This document shows, one piece after another, positions 27,629-40,200 of a stretch of 64,000 nt of DNA (positions are counted from its first letter, which is position 1; every line of letters begins with the position of its first letter). The notes beneath the pieces were generated by a model that saw nothing but the letters and a program-made list of their open reading frames with translations, did not search any database and was not told the origin of the DNA. The stretch is from Cyanophora paradoxa (Eukaryota; Glaucocystophyceae; Cyanophorales; Cyanophoraceae), in assembly GCA_004431415.1 (NCBI GenBank), contig QPMI01000133.1, forward strand, positions 62,001 to 126,000, read 5' to 3'. The translations under genes were made by a program, and so were the position numbers.

Positions 27629-28399
27629 CTAGACTGGGTCGTGTGCCATGACGCCGCGTCCCGCACAGTTTTGCAGGCCGGCCCTCGGTCTGCTCCGGGC
27701 CGGATTTACAGTGTACTAGGCTAGGCCGGCCCCTGGTGCTCATATGCTCAGGAGGCCCCTTTTTGTTGTTGTGGATTCGCTGTACAGATGTAAACGTCGC
27801 ACTGTGTCGAGCTGCCGCGCCGGCCAGGGGCGCCGGCCAGTACTACGGGAGGGCTCAGGATGCGTACTAGTGTATGCCGCCGTAGGAGCAGCGCGCTGCT
27901 CCGGCCGCCGCCGCCGCCGCCGCCGCCGCCGAGCGCGCCACCAGCTCCACCTGCGCCCCCGGGCCGTGCCGGTGGTGAGGCCGGCCGCGGGGCCCGGCCC
28001 CCGCTCTGGTGCCGGCCCGGGATCCGCCGGCGCGGCGCGGCGCGACGCGACGGGCCTAGCCTAGGCTCTAGATTCGGCGCGGCGGGCCTAGCTGAGGCTG
28101 GGCCCCGGGGGCCTGCGGTCCAGCCCCGCCCAGGGCGGCTAATCAGTGCGGCTAATCATAAGGGCTCCGGCGAAGGCCTCGGAAAAGGGCGCAGGGCCAA
28201 GTCGAGGCTGGGGCCCGGGGCCCGCGGCCCCGCGGCGGCGGGGCGGGGCGGAGCCGGGCCTTCAGCAAGGAAAGATCTCCCACGGGCCCCCGGCGGCGGG
28301 GCGGGGCGGGCCTAAAGCTAGAAATCTGGAGCCTGGTCTAGGCTTGGCCCAAGGGCGCGGGGCCAGAGCGGGCTGGGGCCCGTGCTCTAGTCCGACGGT
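27629..28399. other. Intergenic, GC-rich, part of a duplicated segment
   Basis: No gene is supported. From about 27,870 the sequence (TGTATGCCGCCGTAGGAGCA, a CCG run, then CCACCAGCTCCACCTGCG) matches the region beginning at 44,615, so it belongs to the segment duplicated with the CDF transporter gene. Confidence 0.6.
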
Positions 28400-30545
28400 C
28401 TAGATCTTCAGCGGCGGGGCGGGGCGGGCCCGGGGCGGGCGGGGCGGGCCCGGGGCGGGGCGGGGCGGGGCGGGGCGGGCCTGGATGGTGGTGTGGTCGA
28501 TCGCGTGCCGCGCGAGGAGGATCTCCTGCGCCTGCTCCAGCACCTCCCGCTGCCCGCGTACCCCCCTCGTCGGCGCCCGGGGGGGGGAGGATAGGGGGGA
28601 AGGAAGAAGAGGGGGGGGTACCTGGACGCGGCCCTGCTGGCCAGGCTCGGCCTCCGCCACTGCGCGACGGCCCCCGGCTCGATTCGAATCGAGAAGGGCG
28701 TACCCCTCCCCCGCCCGGGCGGGGGTACCCAGGTGCACGGAGAGGGCGCGCAGGTTGACCGCCACGCTCCACACGTGCAGGTCTGGCGGGGGTACGTGCG
28801 AGCGTGAGGGGAGAAGAAGCCCGCGCGGGGGTACAGACAAGAATCGCAAGCACCGTGGACCTCCGTCACGGACGCGATCTGCAGCAGGTCTCCCTTCACC
28901 GTGTCTGGGGGTACGGCGCAGATTGAGCGGAAGAAACAGAGTAGGCGGGGTACAGGATGAGAAGGTAGGGCGCACCGGGGGAGACGCCAGGGGGGGTAGC
29001 CTCCATCAGGACGGCGACGTTCCCCGTGAGGAGGGATACCGTCGCCGGGAGCACGAGCAGCAGAACCGCCAGCGCCGCCGCCGGGTCCACCTACAAGATT
29101 TTAGAGGGGGGAAGGAGGCAGAGGGGGGTACGGCTGCTCGCCTGGTGCCAGTGGGCGGCGAGGGGGGAGAGGAAGGGCCACGCGGGCCGGTAGTGGATCG
29201 CGAGGGCTACCAGCACCACCACCAGGCTCTGGGGGGTACGTCAAGATCTAGAGGCGGGAGGGCCTGGGCGGGGGTACGGGACGGCGGACCTGCAGGAGGC
29301 CGATGGGCCGGGGGTGCACGCAGTAGGACCCGGAGCTGGGGGGTACGTGAGCGCAGGGCAGGCGATCGCTTTGGACAGGGGTACGGGAAAGGGAGGGGGT
29401 GCGGTCGCGCCTGCCGTGGGAGTGCCGGGGCGAGGCGGCGGAGTCGAAGGGGGAGGGGCCGCCCCTCGCGTAGTGCACGTGTCCGACGCCGCCCTCCCGC
29501 CCGCTCTATCCCCGAGGCTCAGGGGTAAGCGAGATTCAGGGGTACGCGAGGCTCAGAGGGGATACGGTGCGCTCGCTCGCTCGCTCGCCTTGAAGATGCC
29601 GCCGAAGATGTGGTGCACGCTGGCGGGGTACAGGGCGTGAGGAAGGAGGGGGAGGGGGGCGGGGAAGGATTCGGCTCACCTGAAGAGGGACTGCCCGTGG
29701 AGGAGTACCCCCACGAGGGCAACGATCGCGAGGGAGGCTGAGGCGGCGATCGCCATCCATTTCGTGTCCCCCAGACCCCGCGGCTGGCGGAGGGGGGTAA
29801 GGGATTCGCCCGGGCCCGAGGGGAGGGGAGGGGGTGGGGAGCGGGCGCGCGTCGCTGATCATGAGGCGATGGACGGCGGTCCAGACGAGGACGCCCGAGT
29901 ACCCCCAGATGACGAGCACGCCCAGCAGGGCTGCGGGGGGATAAAGAGGGGTACGGGAAGGTGATCCTAGGAGGCGCGTGGGGGGTACGGCACCGAAGAT
30001 GATCTCGGCGCGGTGGAAGCCGTAGGACCAGCGGGCGGAGGGCGGCTTGGCGGAGAAGTACGAGGCCGCGAAGCTGCGTACCCCGGAACGCGTAGGTTCG
30101 AAGAAGGAGGGGGGGGGCAAGAGGGCGCGGGGGGGGGTACCTGATGGAGAGGGCGGAGAGGTCGGAGGCGAGGTGGGCGACGTCGGCGAGGAGCAGGAGC
30201 GAGCTCGAGAGGACCGTCCCCGAGATCTGAGGCGCCCGTCGGCGAAGGAAAGCGAGCAGGCGCGTGCGGGGCGCCCGGCGCGGCGCACCTCGACGGCGAC
30301 GGCTGCGGGCGAGAGGCCGGGCGCGCACGTGGGGTCAGCACCGGAGGGCTAGCCACGCGTACGGGCGGCGGGGCGCGGTCGGACCCGCGAAGAGGAGAAG
30401 CACCGACAGAAAGTTCTAGAGCACAGATCCGGAGCTCGCGATCGGGCCGCTGCGGCGCGTGCGAGCTCGAGTTCGAGCTGCCAGGCTGCAGCTGCGCATA
30501 CGCATGCGGCACGTCTGAATCTCCTGCATCCGCCGCGAACGTCAT
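28400..30545 (-). CDS. CDF/ZnT-family metal transporter, copy 1
   Basis: About a dozen short exons separated by GTAC-starting introns encode a cation diffusion facilitator. Recognisable blocks, in order: LLLLADVAHLASDLSALSIR with the metal-site HxxxD of TM2; AKPPSARWSYGFHRAEIIFG; GVLVIWGYSGVLVWTAVHRL; KWMAIAASASLAIVALVGVL; a His-bearing loop (GVGHVHYARG); YCVHPRPIGLLQ; VDPAAALAVLLLVLPATVSL; then the cytosolic fold with GDLLQIASVTEVHG, LHVWSVAVNLRALSVHLG and ARHAIDHTTIQ. The family exports zinc or related ions into vesicles or out of the cell by proton exchange. In TM5 the expected HxxxD reads HPRPI, so the Asp is absent. The C-terminus ends in a Pro/Arg/Ala tail. A near copy lies at 45,063-47,232. 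The first exon is uncertain. Confidence 0.78.
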
Positions 30546-30663
30546 GGTCAGCGGTCAACCGAGCCTGGGCCGACGTCGGAGGTTAGCATATGCATAGTGG
30601 GGGGAAAATGCCGCATGCGCCCAGCGGCCAAGCAAATGTCGAACGATGATGAAATTGCTAAGG

Positions 30664-31080
30664 GCGGCTCGTCCAAGAACAGTTGCAACACGCTTTATAG
30701 ATATGCTAGCAAAAGCTATAGAATAGATAGAGATATGAATTCGCGATCGAAGCACACTACAAGGCCTAGGCTATCAATAGTAGATATACATCGGTACGTC
30801 GCATAACTTGAGTCATGTCCGATACTTCTACACTTAAAACGTACATCTATAAATATTCTCCCCGAGGCCGGGCCCGGGGGCCCGGGGGCAGCTCGTCCGG
30901 GAACAATTGCAGCACGCTTTAGACTAGCTCTAGCTATAAAATTGATAGAGATGTGAACTTTTCGGAAGCACACAATCAATAGATATCGGTATTCAGGCCC
31001 TACAAAATCAGTCTAAGTACTTGAGCAGTGGCCGATAATTCTACACTTCTAAACGTACGCGTACATCTATAAAATATTCT
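30664..31080. repeat. Tandem direct duplication, about 224-bp period
   Basis: Copy 1 begins at 30,664 and copy 2 at 30,888. Both start with GC(A/G)GCTCGTCC, share a CACGCTTTA block and end with GTACATCTATAAA and ATATTCT. They are AT-richer than their surroundings and lie between the stop of the TIR gene and the CDF gene start. Confidence 0.7.
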
Positions 31081-31233
31081 AGCAGCTCCGAGGCTCGGGG
31101 CGTCCTCTCGCAGACTCTAGATCTAAGAGCCGGCGCCGCCCTCGTCTTCAGGGCCCGTCGAATCCTGGAGGCCTGGATCTGACTGGCCGTCGTCCTTTCA
31201 GGCCCGCTGGCTCTGCAGAGGGATCGGGGGGAT

Positions 31234-34200
31234 TTAAGTAGGGGTTCTCCAGCTGGGAATCTCGGGCTGTGCTTCGCCCTCTGGGGGGTTTGCCATGACG
31301 CCCGAGCCCGGCGGGCCCAGCCAGTCGAGCAGCCCCGGGAAATCCAACGCGTCCCGCTCCAGCTGCAGCGCGTCGTAGCCGCCGGCGGCCAGGCGGAAGG
31401 GCTGCGGCTCCACTGCCACGGGCTCGCTCGCCGAGGCCGTCGCCCCTTCGGCCGCGGCCACCGGCGACGTGCCGGCGACGCTGGTCACGGTGGCCGAGCA
31501 GACGAAGGCAATGTCCGGCTCGGCGAGGGCGAAGCTGGCCTCGGCGACGAGCAGCCGCGGCAGAACGTTGGGCCAGTAGCGGGCGGACCTCTGCTGCGGG
31601 GTCGTGCAGTTCACGAGCAGCGGCTCGCCTAGCGGGCTGCTCGATGCGAACAAGTACGGACGGCTCGAGAACACCTGAAACGAGATAAGCGACAAGGTTC
31701 AATAATCGTGAGCTCACGTGAGCACCAAAGTGACGTTTGAAGCTGTCAGCACTGGCTCACTCCTGCCCTTTGGCTGGCAGCTGATGCTGGCAATGGTCGG
31801 AATGTCGGAGCCGCTTATAGTGTTGAAAGCGAAGACAAAGAGGTCGTACTGCCGCGCCCCGCCCACATTTGAAACGCTCGAAGCTACCCGGACGATTGGC
31901 GCCGCCGGAACAATCGCCCGTAAGGATGCCGCTACAGCTGCCCCCGGCATTGACGAATTGAAGGCTGCAGCGCAGATGCGCTCCTGCCAGCGCTCTGTGC
32001 GGTTTACAGAGCCGTACGTGCTCTTAAGCTCTTCGTCCGTAAAAGACCGCGAAATGCGTGCGCATGCAGACTTGGTCAACGCCTCCCGCGAGAGGTCGAT
32101 GATATGCATAGCATATTCGTCGTCTCCTACCACGTAGCGTAGCGCCACGTACATGCCATCGTCGCTGACGGTCGGTTGCGCGGGCAGTTGGGTATTTCCG
32201 TCGACGTACTTTGCGTCGACTGGAATCGTTCGCGCTCTATCAGCAGCGGAGGCGCCGTCCTCGAGGTCCATTATCTGAAGCTCGGAGAGCGACTTCCACA
32301 CCGCGACAAAGCGACCTGCTTCGGAGCTCGGACGTCCAAAAAGAGCAGTCACAACAGATTCGGGCGCACCGTTTCGTGAGAAGCGGGGACTGTATTTGCC
32401 GAACGGGATAAATATATTTGCAGAGTTTAGCGGCTGATCACCCACGCCGCTGTAGTTCATCCGCCAGAGCGATTCGATACTCTCGAATCCGCGCGCTCCA
32501 GTCGAGTCCACGAGCCAGAGCGTCAAGCCATCACTGGCAAGATACGTGTTGCAGTCCGCTATCGATATGCAAATTTGGATTAGTCATGATCATGATATCG
32601 ATTCCCATATATAGCAACTGTGAGGCGGACGGCGCTCACTGTAAGAAGGTCTGCGAATTTTGATATCAGTCGATATTAATGTCGACAAGGAATTTGAATC
32701 AGTTGCAATGTTAATGACGTCATCGCACCCGGCTCTGGCATTTTTTAGCAGTCGATTCTTGCCGCTTCGCATATTCATGTTGTATTTGTAATCTGGTGTG
32801 AACAAATTAAAGCTAATCATTCTGCCGACGATGCTGTAAGACATGAGCAGATGCGCACCAAGGTCATACTCGCCGAATCTCAGGTTAAAAGCAGAAGGTG
32901 CCAAGTCGAGCTGTGGTACTCCTGCAATAAACGTCAGTACTTATATATATTAATGAAAAGCTTGCTTAGTGACGTCGGTCGTGCCTGTCAGCTGTGCCAC
33001 ATGCACGTAGTCACCAGCACTGTTGACCACAAGAATAGCTTGCTTCAAATCAACGATAAGGGTTTCGTTCCAGAATGCCATCTGCCTGCACATGCGGACA
33101 CTTTCGCCGCTCCACTGAGGCACGACCGGCGGCTGCACGCTCCACTCGCTGCCGTCGAACGTCCCGCGGATGATCACGATGCGCTCGCGGCTCTCGGAGA
33201 AGCCCGAGCGACTGCCGCCACGAAGCGACTGTCGAGCATACACGTATTGCGAGCCGCCAAATGTAATATTGATTGGTAGCGCTTTGCCTGGTTCGTGCGG
33301 AGTGGGGCAGAAGACGGTGCCCTCGGGACAGTCGGGCGCATCTCCAATCGCGTAATCAACAAAGTTGGGCACTGCTTCTACCTGCCCAACGTATCCTTCA
33401 TATTGTTTCGAAGTTTTCAGACCCAAAAAGTTGTCCCACGAGAGCCCCTCGTCCAGAATAGTCGAGGTAGCGCTGAAACAAAACGCGAAGGATCCGTCGT
33501 CGCTGAAAGCAGCAGCATGCTGGGAATCTGCTGGCGAATTTGAGTCTAGCTATAGATCTCAAGCTCATGATAAAATGCATAAAGATATTCCCAGCATCTC
33601 ACCGGTGACTGAGGCTCTTATAGGCTGCTTCAAAGTGAAGCGGACTGGAACTTGATGGCCGGCTGTGTTTTCCACCGTAGCATTGGGAAGCCGCTCGTTC
33701 TGCTCCGCCTTGTAGCGCTCCATGTCACGCTTCCAGCGCATCAGCTCGTTAGTCGGAGTAAAGAGATGCTGGAAAGGCAATCGCAGCTCCGGCCATCTCT
33801 CGAACACGGAGAAAGCATCCGAAGCGTTTGGAATTCCCTGCAGAAGAGCAAATAAACGAGCAATAGTTTAACCGATTTTACTAACTCTCACATTCGAATC
33901 CGTCTTATAGATGACGCCAGCAATCGCGGCCCATCCATTTGGCTGAAAAGCGAGCGGCCGGTATGGCTCCGACGGTGAAGGGAACATGTTTGGATCGTAT
34001 TCGGCGAGCTTCGGCAGGGTCCCTTTCTTGGTAACAAAATATTGACCTTTTGTTTCATTGTACTTAATCTCATCGCCGGATATTATATTTGCTTGTATGG
34101 ATAGATAAGGAAGATCATCGGTGTCCAGAGCGAAGGTTCGAAATGCGGAGGTCGCCGAAACCTCCACCGTGAACGTGGTTGCATCGTCAAGCGCCTGCCG

Positions 34201-37200
34201 AAAAGAAGCAGGGGCCGACCAAGGACCCTCGGCGTCCGCTTTCCAATTCCTGAGCAGGAGTAGTGTCACGCTTTGAAGCTATCCGTTTTTGATGTCGAAG
34301 CCGATGCACATCAAATGAATCAACGCGTCTCGAAATTTCGAGATCTTACCAAGCTAGTGTTGGAGTTAATGTCGAGTTCGGAGATCCGGAGCATCCAAGA
34401 GAAGAGCTGGTCGTGGCAAACACGCTGCCGCCCGTTGCATTGAGCACCATCAGCAAACCAGACGGCGCGTGCTCCGCGAAGACTAAGTATGCTTAAGTCA
34501 GAAAGTTTTTCAAGTAGAGAATGTATTCACAGAATGATCAGTGATTCGCGCACAACGAGCCTTGTCGTCAATATTCAGGGACGTAAATGCCGAATCCGTT
34601 TCTCCAGAACTGCCGAGAGAGCATAAGCTTAAGCATAAAGCGACAATGCATGAGCAGTTCATAGATTACGAGTGTCGAAATAAATGCACTTTGATGCAAA
34701 ACCATTCAGGGATGCCTGCTCCAATAGTAGTTTACGCCCCCGGACAATCTAAAATGATTTGTGGGCCAATCGCGGAGCTTCCTTTGTATACGTAAATGAT
34801 TTCAAGTTTTGAGCTTCTGCACCTGCACGGGTTGGAGACGATAGGGGCTTGCTGGCCCGTCGATGTCATAAGTCATGCCCTGCTTGCGGGTCATGATTAA
34901 ACACGCTAATGATTAGTCAATGCATAATGTACATATATGCGCAGCTAACCGTGAGCCGAGCAGGCCAAACGAAGTGACAGAGCTTGTAGGCATTTGTTCC
35001 CAGGAAGGCACCTGTATTGGGCCCCAGCATTTCGACAAAGTCTTTATCTGTTTTGAATTCTTTTTGTTCAAATAGTCCTTCCACCCATGAACCGCGTCCA
35101 GACTGAATCGATGGAAACGTGGCGGAAACCCTATCCAGAAGTGAAACGAACTGCGCAGTTCCGATCGTGAGCTGCTTAAAATTGCGCAATGTGTACATTA
35201 GCACGCCAAATATTTACCTTGGCGTTCTTTACTACAATAGGAGATCCAGAACGCCACGCCTGTACATCAATAGCAAACGATGCCGAATTTCCGGCGGCAT
35301 CAAAAATTCGGAGCGTTTTCTGATCTTCCGACAATTTAAGTTTCCTTATGTCGCTTATGAAAACTTGAAATTCCACCTACGTGGCAGTAATTATAAGCCC
35401 ACTCAAAGTTGATGCAATACTTTCATTGCACCGGAGGCTGTTGTCTCGGAAGAATGGAAAATGAGCCGGTTGGGGGCCGGACATCGTAAATGGTGACCTT
35501 CCCTTGTTGGCCTCCAACAGCGACAAACGGCGTGTCGCCAAGCACTTCAATCTTATCATGCAAGTTTTCGAATCAATGCAATACGCGTTTGAACGATTTA
35601 TGTACACCGTGACAAGAATCCGAACCGCATCTGCACGACGCCTGAGATCTTGTGGCGAGCCGGTGTATGAAACCCCGCAACCCAGCTCTCCAACGACCCT
35701 AATCAGTAATGAGGAGACTGTTTAGCAACAAGTTTCTGTGTTCGAGAAATCGATCAACTGCGGACCAGTACGCATCAAGTATGCTTTTCAATGCAGTAAG
35801 GAAGTATGGATCAAAATTGAACAGAGCCTCATCCAGCGATAAAATTGCAATTAACTCATCGAGCTCAACGCTTGATGGTACGATCACAAGCTCCTGTCGG
35901 ACGCATCTTCGTTGGCCTATCCCTTCATTCGCTCGCTCTGCAAAGCAACCCTTAAACTTAATTGGATATCAGCTGTGTGCAAGAGCGCTGGCATGCGCGG
36001 TATATACGTACCAGCAGTCTGAACTTTTCGGAGAAGCAACGCGCTTGGCAGCTTCCGTATTATCTCAATAAATGTGCCACGAAATGATGCATCAAGTCTC
36101 AAAATTTTAATCAAGACAATGTCTGAGGGCGATTGTAGTTAAATAAAGACGAATTGGAACAGCTGAAAGAGGAATGCTTAAGCGTATCGTTTCCGGACCA
36201 GGATCGCGCGATCTGGTGTTGGACAAAGCAACGGAATCCCGGAAAGCTCGATTGGATGTTTGCGTAAACGTCGAATCAAAGGTCGGCTGCGAGAGGAAGC
36301 CCCAATCTTGAAATACGTTGTGAATGTTTGCTTTGATAGACACTACGGTACTTGTGTCCGGAACATGTCCAGTTGCAGGTTGAGAGATCGATTCGAACTC
36401 GACAGATGCATTGAAGAGAACATCAACTGGCACTGAGGCGCTGACCAAATGGTACGAGAGCTTTTGGAATGCACCCTCTGTCACGCCAACCTCCGACCGC
36501 AGGACTGCAGAGATCGTGCTACAGTCTGGCTCCACATGGAGATCGCTGATGCCGTACGACTTCTTTCCCTTCAAGTCCAAGCGGAGAGGGCTTACGTATA
36601 CGCTTTCCAAAGCAAATACAGGCATCCTTGAGTCTGGGACTGGCTTGTCTAGTTGATATCCAGGGATCTCGAAATAACCTTTGCCTGGCTCATCATTCGC
36701 GAATGTCATTCTAAAGCTCGGTGCGCGCTTCGAATTCAAGCTTGATTGCGAGGGCGAATTCAAAATCGAAGTCAACGTGTCGTTCCTGAGGAAGAAGAAC
36801 AAGCCCTGCGCATGCAGCATCATATGATTAGTAGCCTGCAGCATCATGTATGATCAGTAGCCTGCAGCTGGTGCAAACCTGCCCGCCAACAAGAATGTAC
36901 ATGTATCCTCCGGACTCGCATTTGTTTGAAGCAGTTGCGAACCCAGCGGGGTAAGGGTATGATGCCTTAAATAAAAGGGCAATTTGAGTCGCAATCAGTT
37001 TCATGAAACCAATCATGAATTTAAAGCTGAAGGCCAATACTCCACAAGCACCTCAATTCCGCTTGACAGATGCAGAGGGTGTGCACGATAGGAATTGGGC
37101 CTTGATCGGAATGGTGCGTTCGACACAATCCCTGCCCATTCTGGTTCCATCTCACTCTGTCGTCGGACTCTGTAAGCACACGTGTCGTTTTCTCCGGACT

Positions 37201-40200
37201 CGGAAGGCGCCTGGCAGCGGCGATTGAGCAGCTCGCTTCCGGAAAACTCGTCTTCAGTAAGTGGAAGTAGCCTCCAGCCATGCGGCGAGAATTGGCACAA
37301 ATCGGGGCTGCAGCGGATGCAATTGCAAGAGTGAGTGTGATCCGATATCTTATTTGGTAGTTTTCGAGTTTCGAACTAACCTTGATGGAAGGAGACCTTC
37401 CAATCGTGAAGGGAATATTCTCAAAAATCAACATTTGCGCACCGCAAACATTTGAATGCTTTTACAGGAAGTTGCGCACCAGCAAAAGGCGACTCGGACC
37501 GATCCAGGAATGCCATTCGACCGCTGTGAATGCGAAGCGTAACCGTGGATGCCTTCCTTGGAACATGAGCGAAGTCCGGGTTGTTTGCCATGCAGAAGCT
37601 CGCATCAACGTTGATTGCAGCTGGCAGTGCACGCCACCACTCGTACAAGCGCGTGCTTTCCCAACCTTAAAGCTTACAATCAATATCAATCAACGGAATA
37701 GACTATAGCAAAGATAGGCTAAATGTTTAAAGAACGTGCACGAAAGATAGGCTTAATGTTTCAAAGATATCGAGATACATATACCTTTCCATACCCCCTC
37801 AAGCTTGAAGTTCTGTTCGACCTCGAGCTGCTCGAAGAACCGCGTGATGTTATCTCCAGTGTAGATGCTGTCCGGGTCGCGGTACTTGTGCCGCGTGGTG
37901 GTGTATGAGTAGTGGGGGGACGACGCCGTCAGGAAAGCAACGTAATCGTCACCTGCGCCACGCGTACGGTTTAAACCATCAGGCGTATTGACGCGTGTCG
38001 ACGTCATTGCGATTGTGCAACCAAAAAAAATCAAGCAACCATGTACAAACCGACAAACACATCGTGAATGTCCAATAAATATCCGCCATCCTCCTCTTCA
38101 CGCTTCAGACAACCCCGCTGATGCGGCTTCTGCGCATTTACGTTTTCGATTTATTGTAAGCTATAGTGCAAGATATGATAACACGTATCCTTCGAATTCT
38201 TAGCTCTAGTGCAGAATATAATTTATGTTTCTGGAAAGACCTGCGACGTGTACACGAGCGCGATGCTGGTGACGCGAGGCAAGCACCCAAACCGCACGCT
38301 TTGACAGATCTGCAAAATTAATTCGAACTTCGATAATCGATGTTGCGGCCAACGTCGACTTTGAGCAATATTAAATACTCACGGGGACCTCGAACCCCAA
38401 GCGCCTGTACATGCGTTATGAACGTTGACGCTATCACCACGCGCCTGGTGCCATCATAATCACCTGACGTGGATGATCACATCTCCAAAGTTATCGACTA
38501 GGACGCGCATCGAGCCCAGGTAATGGGCCTGCGCATGCATTAAACAGAGTAATGTTTTAATTGAAGATGAAGAAGGCAAATCGGCATATTTATATAATTA
38601 CCCAGAAACTCGTGCGGTTGGGCCCGCCAATGAGGCGATCCTCGATCACATACGCGAGCTCTCCGCCCTTGTTAACGTTGCGCACATGCGCCATCAGCTT
38701 CAACTGCGACGCATGTCATGATCAGCCCGCGCAAAGAAAACAGTGGTCCAGAGTGGCCATGGCGCCAGTACCTGGAAGGTATCGGCAGGATCGGATATGG
38801 ATGATTCGTCTGTGAACTGCCTGCGAGACCTCGAAGGCTCGACGATGCCCACGGCGGCGAGAACCGAGTACACTCCGTTCGGGGACGTAGACGTAAAGAT
38901 TTGAAAGTCGAAAAACTCGTTGGCGGCTACGAATTCGTCGACGGGTACGGCCTGCAGAATAGGTTGCTCCTGCTTCAGCTCGCGGCGGCGCTTGCGGGCG
39001 GCTGCTGTCGAAGTTGCGCCGCCAGTCGACGTGTACTGATCGGCCGCCTGCTCGTCCAGAATGGCGCGAAGCGCGTTCTCCGCGCTGCTGATCGTCGGCG
39101 AGTTCGAGCTCTGGCTGCTGCCCAGCGCCTCAAGAGCAAACAGGAGCGCGAGCTCGGGGTCTGTGGAGCTGGAGGATACTGCGGAAGAAACACTGCTCGT
39201 TCAAATTCATCCCCCTGATCAGCTCATTTCAGTAATAAAAGCTTTTCGCAACAGGCACCTTAAGCGGTCAAGAGCGATGGCAGCTGCGGCCTCCGCGGCA
39301 CGGCGCTGTTCGTCTGCAACCTGTTAGCGATCGCGATCGGATCCATCAGCTTGCAATAACAAGGCCGACCGGAAATGCATAACTGCGCACTTTTCGCTGC
39401 GCTTCTGTCTCTTTCAAAGCAGCGGAGAGGTTCAGGTTTGCTTGTTGCGCGGCAGAGCGCTGTTCTTCCGCTATCTGTTCATATTCAAGAGCCATTAACA
39501 TGCAGTCGGCAGCATATATATACAAGACGGGCTATTACAATGACGCACTTTGCGCTGCGCTTCTGTCTCATTCAGAGCAACGGAAAGGTTCAGGTTCGCC
39601 TGTTGCACATCCTACGAAGGAAACCGAATTTGAATATATTGTTGGCGACAATGCCCGTGAATCCGATTTTCGTGCCGCACCAGCAGTCTCTGATTCGCCA
39701 AGTTTGCAAATAACGTCGCGTTCTGCGAACACGACATGTCCGGATGCCGCAGTGCCAAGAAGAAACCTCACGCTTTTATATACAAACAACGCACTGCCTC
39801 GTTCTTTCTGGCGAGTTCGGCGTTCTCCATCGCAATCTTGCTCTGCATCTCCGCCTCGCGCTTCTGATTTTCGGCCTCGCGCTTCTGATTTTCAGCCTCC
39901 TTCTTCGAAGCCTCCGATATGACTTGATGTGCGAAATATAAGATTTCGATTTGAGTACAATATCACAATTGCGCAAACGATGCTGCGGCTGACAGCTTAC
40001 CGAGGAACACAACAGCGGCGATGAGAGCTCCGATGATAACTGCTGATTTTAAGACATTCACATCCACATGTTTTCGAACTCAGAGCGGACCGGCAGCGAT
40101 CACCGATCCGACGCCGGCCCTGATCTTTTTTGCCCGAATGGAAGACCGAACGCTGTGATGCACGAGCACCTGCAGTAATTTAAAACTAGTGCTGAAACAT

